DNA of 64,000 nt, taken from positions 1-64,000 of the forward strand of contig NZ_JAFBFI010000007.1 in assembly GCF_016909175.1 (NCBI RefSeq), in the 5' to 3' direction. The notes beneath the pieces were generated by a model, which was not told where the DNA came from, searched no databases, and was given only the letters and a program-made list of their open reading frames with translations. The DNA comes from Peribacillus deserti. GTDB lineage: Bacteria; Bacillota; Bacilli; Bacillales; DSM-1321. Shown one piece after another: positions 16,887-25,737 of the stretch (positions are counted from its first letter, which is position 1; every line of letters begins with the position of its first letter). The position numbers were made by a program, and so were the translations under genes.

Positions 16887-17582
16887 GTGAACTTGTCAAA
16901 CGGAGTTCTCTATGCCTTTATAGATGAATTTGGTAACTATGGATTTGATTTTGAAAAAAAGGACGTTTCAACACACTTCATTATAGCTGCCATACTTGTT
17001 GAAGTATCTAACAAAGAAATGTTAGAGCAAAAGATTGAGATCATTAGGCGTAAATATTTTCAGACAGGAGAAATGAAATCCAGCAAAATAAAAAATAGTC
17101 ATAGACGAAGAATCCAAATTTTAAGCGAAATCAAAGAGCTCCCTTTTCAATTGTATGCGTATGTTATCGACAAAACAAAAATTAGGGAAACGGGCGGATT
17201 AGGATATAAAAAGTCATTTTTTAAATACTTAAATAACTTATTATACAAGGACTTATATAAGACATTTGAGGAACTTCAGCTAGTAGCCGATGAACATGGA
17301 AGCAAGGAGTTTATGCAAGAATTCAAGACTTATGTCAAAAGAAAAAGTATCCCAGATCTTTTTAACTTTTCAACGTTCGGTTTTAATGATAGTAAATCCG
17401 ACATACTCCTCCAGCTGGCAGACCTATTGGCTGGGACCATTGCAAAAGGATATGATAAGCAGCAATTAACTGATGAATACAAATCCTTTCATTCTATTTT
17501 AAAGAATCGCATTATTAGGATTAATTATTGGCCAAAAGACTACAAGACCTTCCTATTTGGAACATGCCAAGGAATCATCTGA
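16887..17582 (+). CDS. DUF3800 protein, N-terminal part of a split gene
   Basis: The 231-aa product from GTG 16887 shows the DUF3800 (RNase H-like fold) signatures LYAFIDEFGNYG at the start, KSSKIKNSHRR, LVADEH, and SDILLQLADLLAGTI, with acidic residues expected for metal binding. It stops at 17582 while the following frame begins 26 nt earlier. Related DUF3800 proteins often continue with about 150 more residues like those of the next ORF, so the pair may be one gene with a frameshift. DUF3800 genes are common on mobile and defence islands; no precise activity is established. Confidence 0.7.
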   Translation: MNLSNGVLYAFIDEFGNYGFDFEKKDVSTHFIIAAILVEVSNKEMLEQKIEIIRRKYFQTGEMKSSKIKNSHRRRIQILSEIKELPFQLYAYVIDKTKIRETGGLGYKKSFFKYLNNLLYKDLYKTFEELQLVADEHGSKEFMQEFKTYVKRKSIPDLFNFSTFGFNDSKSDILLQLADLLAGTIAKGYDKQQLTDEYKSFHSILKNRIIRINYWPKDYKTFLFGTCQGII

Positions 17583-18066
17583 TGGACGCTACAATGAAGT
17601 TATTATAAAGCAAGCAGTGAATTTAGCATATCAATACATTGAGCAATATGAACCTGTTCAGGAAGCAGATGAAAGAGACAGAGTAAATTTCGCTAAATTC
17701 CTCTTATTTAAACTTCAAGAAAACCCAACAGAATATGTCTATTCACACGAAATCCTTGATAACCTAAATGCATTTAGTAAACAGAAAATTAATGAACACT
17801 ACTTCAGATCCAACATTGTTTCAAAACTAAGGGATCGTGGGCTATTAATTGCAAGCAGTAACAAAGGGTATAAGTTGCCTGTCTGTATTGAGGATCTGTA
17901 CGACTTTGTTAACATAGCTAGCTTAAATATCCATCCCATGATTGAAAGGATAACTAAATGCAGAGACCAAATATTACTGGCAACTAACAATGAGGTAGAT
18001 ATACTTGAAAAAACTGAATACGATCAGCTAAGGAGTATTGTGAATTTAGAGCGAGTTCCCTTTTAA
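17557..18066 (+). CDS. C-terminal helical/wHTH part accompanying DUF3800
   Basis: The frame from TTG 17557 gives 169 aa. KQAVNLAYQYIEQY is followed by a winged-helix-like segment (YVYSHEILDNLNAF; RSNIVSKLRDRGLLIASSNK; GYKLP). No ribosome site precedes 17557, and it overlaps the DUF3800 frame by 26 nt in a different frame. It therefore looks like the C-terminal half of a single DUF3800 protein separated by a frameshift, or a product made by coupling or programmed frameshifting. The spacing and lack of a start favour a frameshift. Confidence 0.6.
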   Translation: MEHAKESSDGRYNEVIIKQAVNLAYQYIEQYEPVQEADERDRVNFAKFLLFKLQENPTEYVYSHEILDNLNAFSKQKINEHYFRSNIVSKLRDRGLLIASSNKGYKLPVCIEDLYDFVNIASLNIHPMIERITKCRDQILLATNNEVDILEKTEYDQLRSIVNLERVPF

Positions 18067-18140
18067 CTAAAAGGATCTACCTCTGACAGATTAGCCTGGT
18101 CTGACAGTGGTTATGCGAAAATAGAGAACGGAGAATACAA

Positions 18141-18695
18141 ATGCAAACAGAAGGAAGTATAGTTAAACAAACATTGAATTCTTTAAAAAAGCGTCTAGAG
18201 GAAGGCGGGGACATCATTCCTGTTCAAAGCGAACATGGGCATGTCTACAAAGCGACATGCACTTTTAATCCTCCAGCAAGTGACGAGGAAATAACTAATT
18301 TTGAAAGGCAAACAGGCTTACTATTGCCATCAGATTATAAAGCTTTTCTAAAGATAGCCAATGGCTGCCGTTTATTTGACGATATAGAATACGGGGGCGA
18401 GATTGAACTTTTCAGTTTGGAACAAATCATCGAATTGAATGAACATTACGATCAATTTGAAGGGTGTTATGTTATCGCATATATCTATCAAGATAACATT
18501 GTGATAAATTCCAAAGTTTATTCAGAAAACCAAAAAAACTATCTTTTATGGAAAGGCCATATAGACCAATTTAAGGAAGCTCTACCGTTAAAGATGAATT
18601 TTGAGCTATGGCTTGACCGATTTGTGACTAGCCAAGGTGCAAAATTTTGGTGGTGGTCTCTACATACTGCTGAAAATTACTATGAGCTCTCATAA
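18141..18695 (+). CDS. SMI1/KNR4 (SUKH) family protein
   Basis: The 184-aa product has the SUKH core (about residues 45-150): PPASDEEITNFERQTGLLLP, SDYKAFLKIANGC, and IELFSLEQIIELNE. SUKH proteins often act as immunity proteins to polymorphic toxins or as partners in bacterial conflict systems. No toxin gene is adjacent here, so it may be an orphan immunity protein or have a housekeeping role. The ATG at 18141 has GGAGAATACA upstream. Confidence 0.85.
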   Translation: MQTEGSIVKQTLNSLKKRLEEGGDIIPVQSEHGHVYKATCTFNPPASDEEITNFERQTGLLLPSDYKAFLKIANGCRLFDDIEYGGEIELFSLEQIIELNEHYDQFEGCYVIAYIYQDNIVINSKVYSENQKNYLLWKGHIDQFKEALPLKMNFELWLDRFVTSQGAKFWWWSLHTAENYYELS

Positions 18696-18734
18696 GTTTT
18701 TCAATAAACAGGTGTGTTTTATTAAAGATGAAAA

Positions 18735-18768
18735 AATAAGGGACCTATTTTAAGCCCTTATTTTTTTC
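18735..18768 (+). terminator. rho-independent terminator
   Basis: AATAAGGG pairs with CCCTTATT, followed by TTTTT. It terminates the SUKH gene. Confidence 0.8.
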
Positions 18769-18808
18769 ATAGTTATGAACAATATTAATGTACAACAAAG
18801 GGACGCAC

Positions 18809-19327
18809 TCATACGATTTCAAAAGTTTCTTTACTTAGGAAGTGATCTACCTGTTCCATGTCCCAATTTTCTTCATCTTTCAACCGAACAAGTTCATCCA
18901 TCATTTCCTTGCAAATACTCCTGAAGATCTCCTTATATTCCTTTTGATCGATCTCATGTTTTCTTTTGCTTGTATAAGACTCTCCATGGATGGATCGGAT
19001 TCTTGGTTTTGAGGATTTAGAATATTGTGCTTCTTTATATCGTATTTCTTTTTTCAATTGAGAAAAGTCATAGTCGAGCGAATTTGCTTCAGACATCATT
19101 AAGAAAAAGGTAGCTGTGTTTCTGTTGGACAGATCATAATGGAACCAGTATCTTGTAACTATATCAAAATCCTTCATTAGTGTGTCCGCCACTTCCATTG
19201 GAGTAATACTATATTCAGAATCTTGGTATGGTCTATTACACACTTTTTCAATGTATTGTATAGCTAATTCTTCACTTAAAAAGGCATGGCGATGATACTC
19301 GTCCTTTATAACAACAAAAACTTTCAT
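18809..19327 (-). CDS. hypothetical protein, 172 aa
   Basis: A charged cytoplasmic protein without signal or membrane segments. The N-terminus MKVFVVIKDEYHRHAFLSEE is strand-helix like, and the middle has a basic stretch (SKSSKPRIRSIHG) before a helical C-terminus (YKEIFRSICKEMMDELVRL). GGAGGCAG precedes the ATG. It is 30 nt downstream of the NERD gene in the same direction, so they probably form a two-gene unit. The family is not recognised. Confidence 0.6.
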   Translation of the reverse strand: MKVFVVIKDEYHRHAFLSEELAIQYIEKVCNRPYQDSEYSITPMEVADTLMKDFDIVTRYWFHYDLSNRNTATFFLMMSEANSLDYDFSQLKKEIRYKEAQYSKSSKPRIRSIHGESYTSKRKHEIDQKEYKEIFRSICKEMMDELVRLKDEENWDMEQVDHFLSKETFEIV

Positions 19328-19357
19328 TCTGCTGCCTCCTGCTAAACTCTATTCCGT

Positions 19358-20152
19358 TTAAATCATTTTCTGATGATCATAGCAATATATCTGTCGATTG
19401 AATTTCTTATTTGAACGGCAGAAAGCCGCGACTTTATCTGATACTGGCTGGTTACATGTCACACATAAATTCACACGTTGTTTGTTTTGAAGTCTTGTCT
19501 TATGTATGTCTCTCGCTTGGGCGGCAGTAATATTCGCATCACTTATTGCATTATAGATTCCCAGTAATTCCGCTTCTCTAATGATTGGCTCCCTATTTTG
19601 TAACTTTAAAACAGCTATTTTTCTCTCTATATATTCAGTGAATTCAATATCATAAATAACCAATTCATTGGACGATACTTTTCTTACTTCACCTTCTATT
19701 TTTAATGTGCATCGTTTGCTAAAGCTGACCACATTAATAAAATAATCATGATACAGCTCGTTAATCAGGCGTTTAAGGGCCTGGATATGGCCGAAATTCT
19801 GCATAAGCGGATTCATCATCTTAAATTTTCCATTCACAATCCATGTTTTGCGCTCCTTTGCCCCGTATATTGTCCCTTGGTAATTCTTCGTCTCGATCAC
19901 GAATATTCCGTACGGGGTGAAGACCACATGGTCGATTTGGGAATACCCCGAAGATGATTTCGAATTTTTTATAAGAATGTCATTCAGATAGTAGTAGCTC
20001 TTAGGAAATTGGGCTAATTGTATGTCAATTTTATATTCTCCGATTTCTCCTTTTCTAAGGGCAACTCGTTCCTTTTCTCCTCTTGTGCCAATGGATTTAT
20101 TTCCTCCAGATTCTTTTTCGTCTTTCTTCCTCTTGAAAAGGCTAATGAACAT
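19358..20152 (-). CDS. NERD-domain protein
   Basis: The 264-aa product has a basic N-terminus and a NERD (nuclease-related) domain at about residues 35-155, with the restriction-endonuclease-like motif IDHVVFTPYGIFVIETKN and GTIYG. A C-terminal segment (about 225-260) with CVTC and two further Cys/His pairs (FCRS, CYDH) suggests a zinc-binding module. NERD proteins are thought to be DNA-processing enzymes, but most are uncharacterised. It is the upstream partner of the unknown gene at 18809. Confidence 0.85.
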   Translation of the reverse strand: MFISLFKRKKDEKESGGNKSIGTRGEKERVALRKGEIGEYKIDIQLAQFPKSYYYLNDILIKNSKSSSGYSQIDHVVFTPYGIFVIETKNYQGTIYGAKERKTWIVNGKFKMMNPLMQNFGHIQALKRLINELYHDYFINVVSFSKRCTLKIEGEVRKVSSNELVIYDIEFTEYIERKIAVLKLQNREPIIREAELLGIYNAISDANITAAQARDIHKTRLQNKQRVNLCVTCNQPVSDKVAAFCRSNKKFNRQIYCYDHQKMI

Positions 20153-20423
20153 TAATTTTCCTGCCTCTTTATAATATATTTTACTATTTATAACGGGTTC
20201 TTAAATATACCTTTAACATAACTCAAGTTGAAAAATTCTCCATAAAAAATCGTAATAATTCCAACATTCTCTGTCATATACGATAAAATTTTAATTGTAA
20301 GCCTATTAATAGCAGGATTTATATTCAAAAACTATGAAACATTAAAAAAAATTACGGTAAAAAAAGCATCTACGATTTATTTAGATTACTCTACGTTCGA
20401 TCGCTTATGTTCCATCGTTAACA
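20153..20423. other. AT-rich gap with a start-less open frame
   Basis: No gene is supported. A plus-strand frame with no start codon reads ILIVSLLIAGFIFKNY and onwards for about 85 codons into the ulaA terminator region. It is either a decayed membrane-protein fragment or chance. Confidence 0.25.
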
Positions 20424-20451
20424 AAAATAAAAACACTCCAGATGGAGTGTT
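20424..20451 (-). terminator. terminator of the ula-type PTS operon
   Basis: AACACTCC-atct-GGAGTGTT read on the minus strand, followed by TTTATTTTTG, a few nucleotides after the ulaA stop. Confidence 0.85.
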
Positions 20452-20455
20452 CTTT

Positions 20456-21718
20456 TTAAGAAAACAGTTTGATGATATAACCGATCAATATTCCGACAAC
20501 ACCGAAATCTGAATCACCAAATGTTGTTCCTTTAAATCCTAGCGACCCTAGAACTGGAAGCAACAGGGCTGGAAGGAAACTGATAAGTAAGCCGTTTACG
20601 AATGCACCGATAACAGCTCCTCTTCTACCCCCAGTTGCGTTACCGAATACACCAGCCGCTGCACCTGTAAAGAAATGCGGCACTAACCCTGGAACGATAA
20701 CAGCCAAACCAAATACTGGAAGAAGGAACATGCTGATTAGACCCGCTACGAAACTGGATAAGAAACCTATGATAACGGCATTTGGAGCGAACGGGAAAAC
20801 GATCGGGCAATCCAGTGCTGGTTTTGCATTTGGCACCACTTTATCGGCTATCCCTTTAAATGCAGGAACAATCTCGGCAATCAGCATCCGCACACCCGCT
20901 AAAATGATGAATACTCCAGCTGCGAATGTGATAGCTTGCAAGAGAGAGAACACAAGGAAGTTTGTACCTCCGCTCAAATCTTTTTCGATGAAATCTTTTC
21001 CTGCCACAAGTGCCACAACAAAGAACATAATAGTCATTGTTAACGCAAGCGCAACCGATGAATCGCGAAGGAAACCAAGAGATTTTGGAACCTTCACTTC
21101 TTCCGTTGATTTTGCTTTGTTTCCAGTTAATTTACCGATCTTAGCAGCCGCAAAATAGCCAATTGAACCAAAATGACCGACAGCAATGTCATCACTTCCT
21201 GTGATTTCTCTGACAGTTGGCTGCAAAAGGGCTGGAAGCAATACCATGAGTGCCCCAAGAATCAATGAACCAATAGCAACCAAAGCGAAGCCATTTAATC
21301 CTGATGTGGATAGAACCGCTGCAAGTAAACATGCCATAAACATGGTGTGATGGCCTGTCAAAAATATGTATTTGAATTTTGTGAACCTGGCAAGAAGGAT
21401 GTTCACGAGCATCCCTATCAGCATAATCATGGCCGTTTCGGCTCCGAAGCTGTTTTGTGCCAATGCCACGATCGCTTCATTATTCGGAATGACTCCTTCA
21501 ATGTTAAACGCTTTTTCGAACATCGAACCAAAATGGTTCAATGAACCAATCAATACGGTCGCGCCCGCTCCTAAAATGATGAATCCCATGATAGTCTTCA
21601 ATGTTCCTGAGATAACGTCAGCAATCCCTTTCTTCTGAAGCAAGAGACCGAACAAGGCAAACAATCCAACTAAAATGGCAGGCGTACCTAGAATATCCTT
21701 CATAATTAAATCGTACAT
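20456..21718 (-). CDS. ulaA: PTS ascorbate-type transporter subunit IIC
   Basis: The 420-aa protein has about ten or eleven membrane segments and belongs to the UlaA/SgaT family (GTPAILVGLFALFGLLLQKK; GLNGFALVAIGSLILG; VPHFFTGAAAGVFGNATGG). It forms the membrane channel that phosphorylates and imports L-ascorbate or a related sugar acid. It follows the IIB gene by one nucleotide. No ascorbate catabolic genes (ulaD, E, F, G) are in this window, so the substrate is inferred from family only. Confidence 0.92.
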   Translation of the reverse strand: MYDLIMKDILGTPAILVGLFALFGLLLQKKGIADVISGTLKTIMGFIILGAGATVLIGSLNHFGSMFEKAFNIEGVIPNNEAIVALAQNSFGAETAMIMLIGMLVNILLARFTKFKYIFLTGHHTMFMACLLAAVLSTSGLNGFALVAIGSLILGALMVLLPALLQPTVREITGSDDIAVGHFGSIGYFAAAKIGKLTGNKAKSTEEVKVPKSLGFLRDSSVALALTMTIMFFVVALVAGKDFIEKDLSGGTNFLVFSLLQAITFAAGVFIILAGVRMLIAEIVPAFKGIADKVVPNAKPALDCPIVFPFAPNAVIIGFLSSFVAGLISMFLLPVFGLAVIVPGLVPHFFTGAAAGVFGNATGGRRGAVIGAFVNGLLISFLPALLLPVLGSLGFKGTTFGDSDFGVVGILIGYIIKLFS

Positions 21719-21719
21719 A

Positions 21720-21995
21720 TTATTTCACCTCCAAAATCTGTTTCCTTAATACTTCTTTGATTTCATTCAGATTCACCATATTGACTACACTGATGACTTT
21801 TTTCTTTCCATCGTTCAATTGCTCCATGATTTCAGGTGATCCGATGTAATAGTCAGCACTCTCTGTTTTGGCACTCGCAAGATCCATATTCTTGCATTCC
21901 CCATCAATACCGAGTTCCTTCAAAGCCTTGTTAACATTCAATGAAAGCATGAAGCTCGTTCCTAATCCGTTTCCACACACCGCTAAAATTTTCAT
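21720..21995 (-). CDS. ulaB: PTS ascorbate-type subunit IIB
   Basis: The 91-aa product has the phospho-accepting Cys in the N-terminal P-loop (MKILAVCGNGLGTS, Cys7). It passes phosphate from IIA to the incoming sugar at IIC. AGGAGGG lies upstream. It is tightly packed between ulaC and ulaA. Confidence 0.92.
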   Translation of the reverse strand: MKILAVCGNGLGTSFMLSLNVNKALKELGIDGECKNMDLASAKTESADYYIGSPEIMEQLNDGKKKVISVVNMVNLNEIKEVLRKQILEVK

Positions 21996-22007
21996 TAATA
22001 TACCCTC

Positions 22008-22436
22008 CTAAAGTAATTTGATTACATCCTCATATTTTTTTGCTGATAAAAGCGCGCTGACTTTTTCTTCGTTTGTAAGAAATTCCGAAATTTCTTTTAG
22101 TAAATCTAAGTGTGAAGATTCATCATCGGCGGCTAATACAAAGAAGATATTCGCCGCTTTTTCCTCGTCAAAGGAAACACTTTTTTCTGTTAACAAGAGA
22201 CTGATCCCCATTTGATTTACCCCATCTTCAGGTCTGGCGTGAGGCATGGCTACTTTAGGCATCAATACTATGTAAGGCCCAAAGTTCTTTACATTAGAAA
22301 TAATCGCCTCTACGTATCTGGCTTCAATGTACCCTTGCTTTAACAATGGTTCAGAAGCAACACGTATGGCTTCTTCCCAGTCTTTTGCACCTTGTATAAA
22401 TTGAACCATTTCGTCCGTCAGTTTTGATCGAAGCAT
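22008..22436 (-). CDS. ulaC: PTS subunit IIA (mannitol/fructose-type fold)
   Basis: The 142-aa IIA has the phospho-accepting His in VAMPHARPEDGV (about residue 65). It receives phosphate from HPr and donates it to UlaB. A GAGAGGGGGGCG ribosome site precedes the ATG. It is the first of the three transporter genes, 86 nt after the regulator stop, with the regulator's terminator hairpin in between. Confidence 0.9.
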   Translation of the reverse strand: MLRSKLTDEMVQFIQGAKDWEEAIRVASEPLLKQGYIEARYVEAIISNVKNFGPYIVLMPKVAMPHARPEDGVNQMGISLLLTEKSVSFDEEKAANIFFVLAADDESSHLDLLKEISEFLTNEEKVSALLSAKKYEDVIKLL

Positions 22437-22503
22437 CTTTTTCGCCCCCCTCTCTGGTATATTTCATGATGTTCTTGTATTTATATAGTACGGCACAAAA
22501 CCA

Positions 22504-22550
22504 TAAAAAAAGAGACGGATTTTTACCGCATATTGCGGAAAATTCCGTCT
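22504..22550 (-). terminator. terminator overlapping the regulator's last codons
   Basis: On the minus strand GACGGAATTTTCCGC pairs with GCGGTAAAAATCCGTC and is followed by TCTTTTTTT. The 5' arm of the stem is coding (DGIFRNMR-stop). It separates the regulator from ulaCBA, so the PTS genes need their own promoter or read-through. Confidence 0.8.
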
Positions 22551-24444
22551 TTTGAATCCAACACTTTCCATCGTTCTACTAATTCTTTGTTTTCTCCTAA
22601 AAAACTTATTTCCTCAAACAAATGCTTGATGTCTTCACCTTTTGTTTCCTTTATGGCTAACATGAATACAACGGAAACATATTCCCGCTTCCAAAGGACA
22701 GGTTCTTTCAATACCGCCATTGCTACCCCTTGTTTTAGGACATTTTTTGGATGGCCGTGGGGAATGGCAATTTCTCCTCCAATGGTTGTAGGGGCTATTT
22801 TTTCTCTCTCGTGCACATCGATTATGTACTTTTTGTTCACATGCCCCTTTTCTTCTAGTAATTTACATAGTGATTCTAAAATTTCACTAGGTTCTTCCAC
22901 TTTATTTTTTAATAACATCAAATCTTCATCCACATATTTTTTCAGAGTGGCGAACTTCGATACTTGTATGGCTTCGAGGCCAGAGATGAACGCTTTAATT
23001 TTTTCTTCCTCCTCTTTAGGAAGCAAGGGAGAAACCGTGACAACAGGCAGGTCAATTCCTTTTAAGGGGATGGTGCTGATGATAAAATCAGGACGATTCT
23101 CTGTTATCGCATCATCTAGATCTTCCGCTGCCACACAGTTAATAATGTCCAATGAATGGAACTTTCTTTCCATCTTTGTTGTTAGCAATTGGGACATCCC
23201 GATTCCCAATGAACATACAACCACGGCTCTTTTATTTTTTCCATTAATTTTATTCAGGCGTTCTTTTGAAGCTTCAAAATGAAGCACTAAATAACCGATT
23301 TCGTCTTCAGGAAAACCAAATCCGACAATCTCTTCAATTTCCTTAGTTACATGAAAAAGTGTATCAAACATATAAGGATATGTTTTTTTGATGTCGTTTA
23401 AAAGCGGGTTTCTATAATACAGTCCATGTTCAACTCTCTCGAATGCCGACTGCATGTGAACGGCCAAGTTTTGAAGTAGTTGTTCATCTTTTTCATGTTC
23501 AACATTTGTGTGATAGGACATTTTCTTAATGAGGGCGGTTATAAAAGAAGACATTTTTGGCGGTAAATCGCCGTGTTTCGGGATTGAAGTATTTTTTTCT
23601 TTTGATCCCAATATATGCAACAAGAAGTAGCCTATTTCTGTTTCTGGAAACCTCATAACAAATGTTCTTTCCAGTTCGTTTAAATGTTTTTTTACTACCT
23701 CGTACTGTTTTTTACTTTTCAGGATTTCCAATCATGTTTTGTCATGCTAATGATCTGTTTTTCTTTGATTCTTTTTACAGTGATCAGAAGATGTAAAATT
23801 AAATTATTAATAGATTCCTTTGTAAATTCTTTATTTAATTCTTTTTCTATCTTTTTTATTTGCTGCTTTACGTTGGTTATTTCGTAATTCGCAAACCAAG
23901 TTTCATACAAATCTTTTAATTTTTCATCTTTTCCTAAGTGGTGTATGCGCGAAAGAGCCGCTCTTTTATGCTTTTCATCACCAATCAGACGAATACCTAC
24001 TTTTTTTCTGGATTCAATCGAGAGGTCGAATAATTCCAGCCAGGATTCTATTTCTTTTAAATCCTGTTTGATTACGTGCTTACTGACAAAAAACCGTTCG
24101 CTTAAATCAAGAAGAGACAAAGTTTTATCATCTTTTATTAACCATGATAATATTTTTATTTTTCTATTTATGTCATTTCCATGATTGTTTCTTTTTCCAT
24201 CTTCCATAAGGGACAACAGTCTCTTTTTCTCATCTTTGGAAATATCGATTCTGACCCCGATGTTCGGTTTTCTAATAATAGTTGCTTGAAATTCTTTTTT
24301 TAGCCAGTCATCAATTTGTTTAAAATCATTCCTTACAGTTTTATCCGAACAATTTAGCATTTTTGCGATTTCATTTATTGTAATAAACTCTTTATCTTTT
24401 TTTTCCGATAGTAAATGCATAATCTGTCTTTGTCTCGTATTCAT
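22523..24444 (-). pseudogene. PRD-type (BglG/MtlR-like) PTS regulator, frameshifted
   Basis: The first frame from 24444 encodes two winged-helix domains (MNTRQRQIMHLLSEKK; NEIAKMLNCSDKTVRNDF) and the start of PRD1, stopping at 23719 as MTKHDWKS. The next frame, from about 23731, carries the rest: PRD1/PRD2 (ERTFVMRFPETEIGYFLLH; GFGFPEDEIGYLVLH), an EIIB-like domain (VVCSLGIGMSQLL) and an EIIA-like domain (EIAIPHGHPKNVL). Adding one G to the GG run at the break restores DWEILKSKKQ. The intact protein would be about 640 aa and would activate the adjacent ula-type operon when phosphorylation signals substrate. Confidence 0.85.
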
Positions 24445-24783
24445 TGGCCACCTCTATTTTGTTCTCTGTTCCCTGTGGGTTTTGGAAGCCAAAGGTATTA
24501 TTTTTTCATTTTATAGTAAAATCTTATTAAAAAAAACACTAAAAATCTATTGCACAATCAGGCTCATATGAAGAGAGCATAATAATTCATAGAGAAACTG
24601 TAATCCCGAGAATACATTTTGCATTCTACAAGATGGATGTTTGAGTGTTTTTAACAAATTAAAGTAATTAGCTTTAGTACAAGATTGAATTTCGCAATAC
24701 TTGCGAATAGCAATTAAAAAAAGGGACCTTGGAAAATAAAGGGTTCGGTTTTCGAGTACAAAAATTAAAAATAGCAATTCAAT
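24445..24783. other. intergenic region, nothing supported
   Basis: AT-rich; holds the upstream region of the PTS regulator. No hairpin with a U-tract or convincing small ORF is seen. Confidence 0.4.
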
Positions 24784-25176
24784 TTGAAGACTAATTCTCA
24801 TATGAATTGGTCTTCTATTATTTGTTGTTGTGACTTAGGATATCACATTCGCGTTGAAGATAATTTCTATGCTGGTTATAACTGTACGATTTTAGATATG
24901 GTTGAAGTAAGGATTGGTGACAACTGTATGATTGGTCCAAATGTTGGACTATATACGGCTGGTCATTCAATCGAACCAAAAGACAGGAACAAGAGTGGTT
25001 ATGCCATTCCAATTACGATTGGAAATGATGTTTGGATTGGTGGTAGTTGTGTCATCCTACCTGGAATCACAATCGGTGATAATTCAATTATTGCTGCTGG
25101 TTCTGTTGTTACGAAAGATGTACCCGATAATGTAATTGTCGCAGGAAACCCAGCAAAGATACTGAAGAATATATAA
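24784..25176 (+). pseudogene. maa: maltose/galactoside O-acetyltransferase lacking its N-terminus
   Basis: The frame contains the left-handed beta-helix of a sugar O-acetyltransferase: CDLGYHIRVEDNFYAGYNC, then VEVRIGDNCMIGP, the catalytic His in TAGHSIEP, and AGNPAKIL at the end. Maa/LacA proteins are about 185 aa, and the first 65-70 residues (including the helical acceptor-binding part) are missing. The sequence before CDLGY is unrelated, and the TTG at 24784 lacks a ribosome site. It is a truncated gene, next to a probable transposase scrap. Confidence 0.8.
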
Positions 25177-25241
25177 GTTCTTATCAAACAAGAAAGATTG
25201 TAAAATATAGACAAAAAGCAGAGGATAATTCCTCTGCTCAG

Positions 25242-25270
25242 GCTGTCGACAAAGTCGACAGCTATTTTTT
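25242..25270 (+). terminator. palindromic terminator after maa
   Basis: GCTGTCGAC-AAA-GTCGACAGC is followed by TATTTTTT. A second hairpin (AGCAGAGGATAATTCCTCTGCT, 25218-25239, 22 bases split as AGCAGAGG/CCTCTGCT) lies just before it. Confidence 0.75.
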
Positions 25271-25407
25271 AATAATATTTAACCCTCAATATATAGTGCT
25301 TAACTTTAAGAAAAGCCACCATATATGCAAGAAACAAATTGACAAACCTCATTTTTCGCGACAAAGTTTGTTTGAAATTGATTTTGTCTACACTCTGAAA
25401 GGAGCCT
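25269..25407 (-). mobile_element. possible transposase 3'-end remnant
   Basis: On the minus strand a start-less frame of about 45 codons reads NFKQTLSRKMRFVNLFLAYM, then basic residues, and stops at 25269 directly before the GTCGAC palindrome. Basic C-termini followed by such palindromes occur at the ends of Bacillaceae insertion sequences. No terminal repeats or target duplications were identified, so this is tentative. Confidence 0.3.
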
Positions 25408-25423
25408 AATAGGCTCCTTTTCT
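25398..25423. terminator. rho-independent terminator, orphan
   Basis: AAAGGAGCC pairs with GGCTCCTTT, followed by TCT on the plus strand and, on the minus strand, by TCAGAG. It may belong to the lost insertion element or be the distal terminator of the metH transcript. Confidence 0.5.
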
Positions 25424-25737
25424 AAAAAACAATTAATTTATTACTTGTAGAGGTTGTTATCGGTTTTAAAAGTCATCCTCATTGTCAGCTGCTTTGGTCA
25501 AGAAATCATTTTTTGCATCTCCACACTATTTTTAACTACAAGATCTAGGTTTCTGCTTAATAAATCATACTTTAAGTTAAAATCTTTATAATAGCTCCTG
25601 CTTTTGTTTCGACAGTCCATCTTCCTGTAACTATAAATTTTAACTATTGATTCATACGCCGAAGTTTAACCTTGACCATAAAAGTAAGCAATATGCATTT
25701 GACTGCGCACCAGGATTTCCATGAGCATTTGTATTAC
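25424..25737. other. intergenic region after metH, nothing supported
   Basis: No ORF with a ribosome site and no repeat are seen here. Confidence 0.4.

Noticed and set aside
22533-23282. A 249-codon plus-strand ORF opposite the PTS regulator
   Set aside because: Antisense shadow of conserved PRD/EIIB/EIIA coding sequence; no ribosome site.
24547-24801. 84-codon minus-strand ORF upstream of the PTS regulator
   Set aside because: Leu/Phe-rich composition as expected from AT-rich noncoding DNA and no ribosome site.
25242-25270. The GTCGAC palindrome as a site-specific recombination site
   Set aside because: It is followed by a U-tract and looks like a terminator; no integrase gene or duplicated core is nearby.
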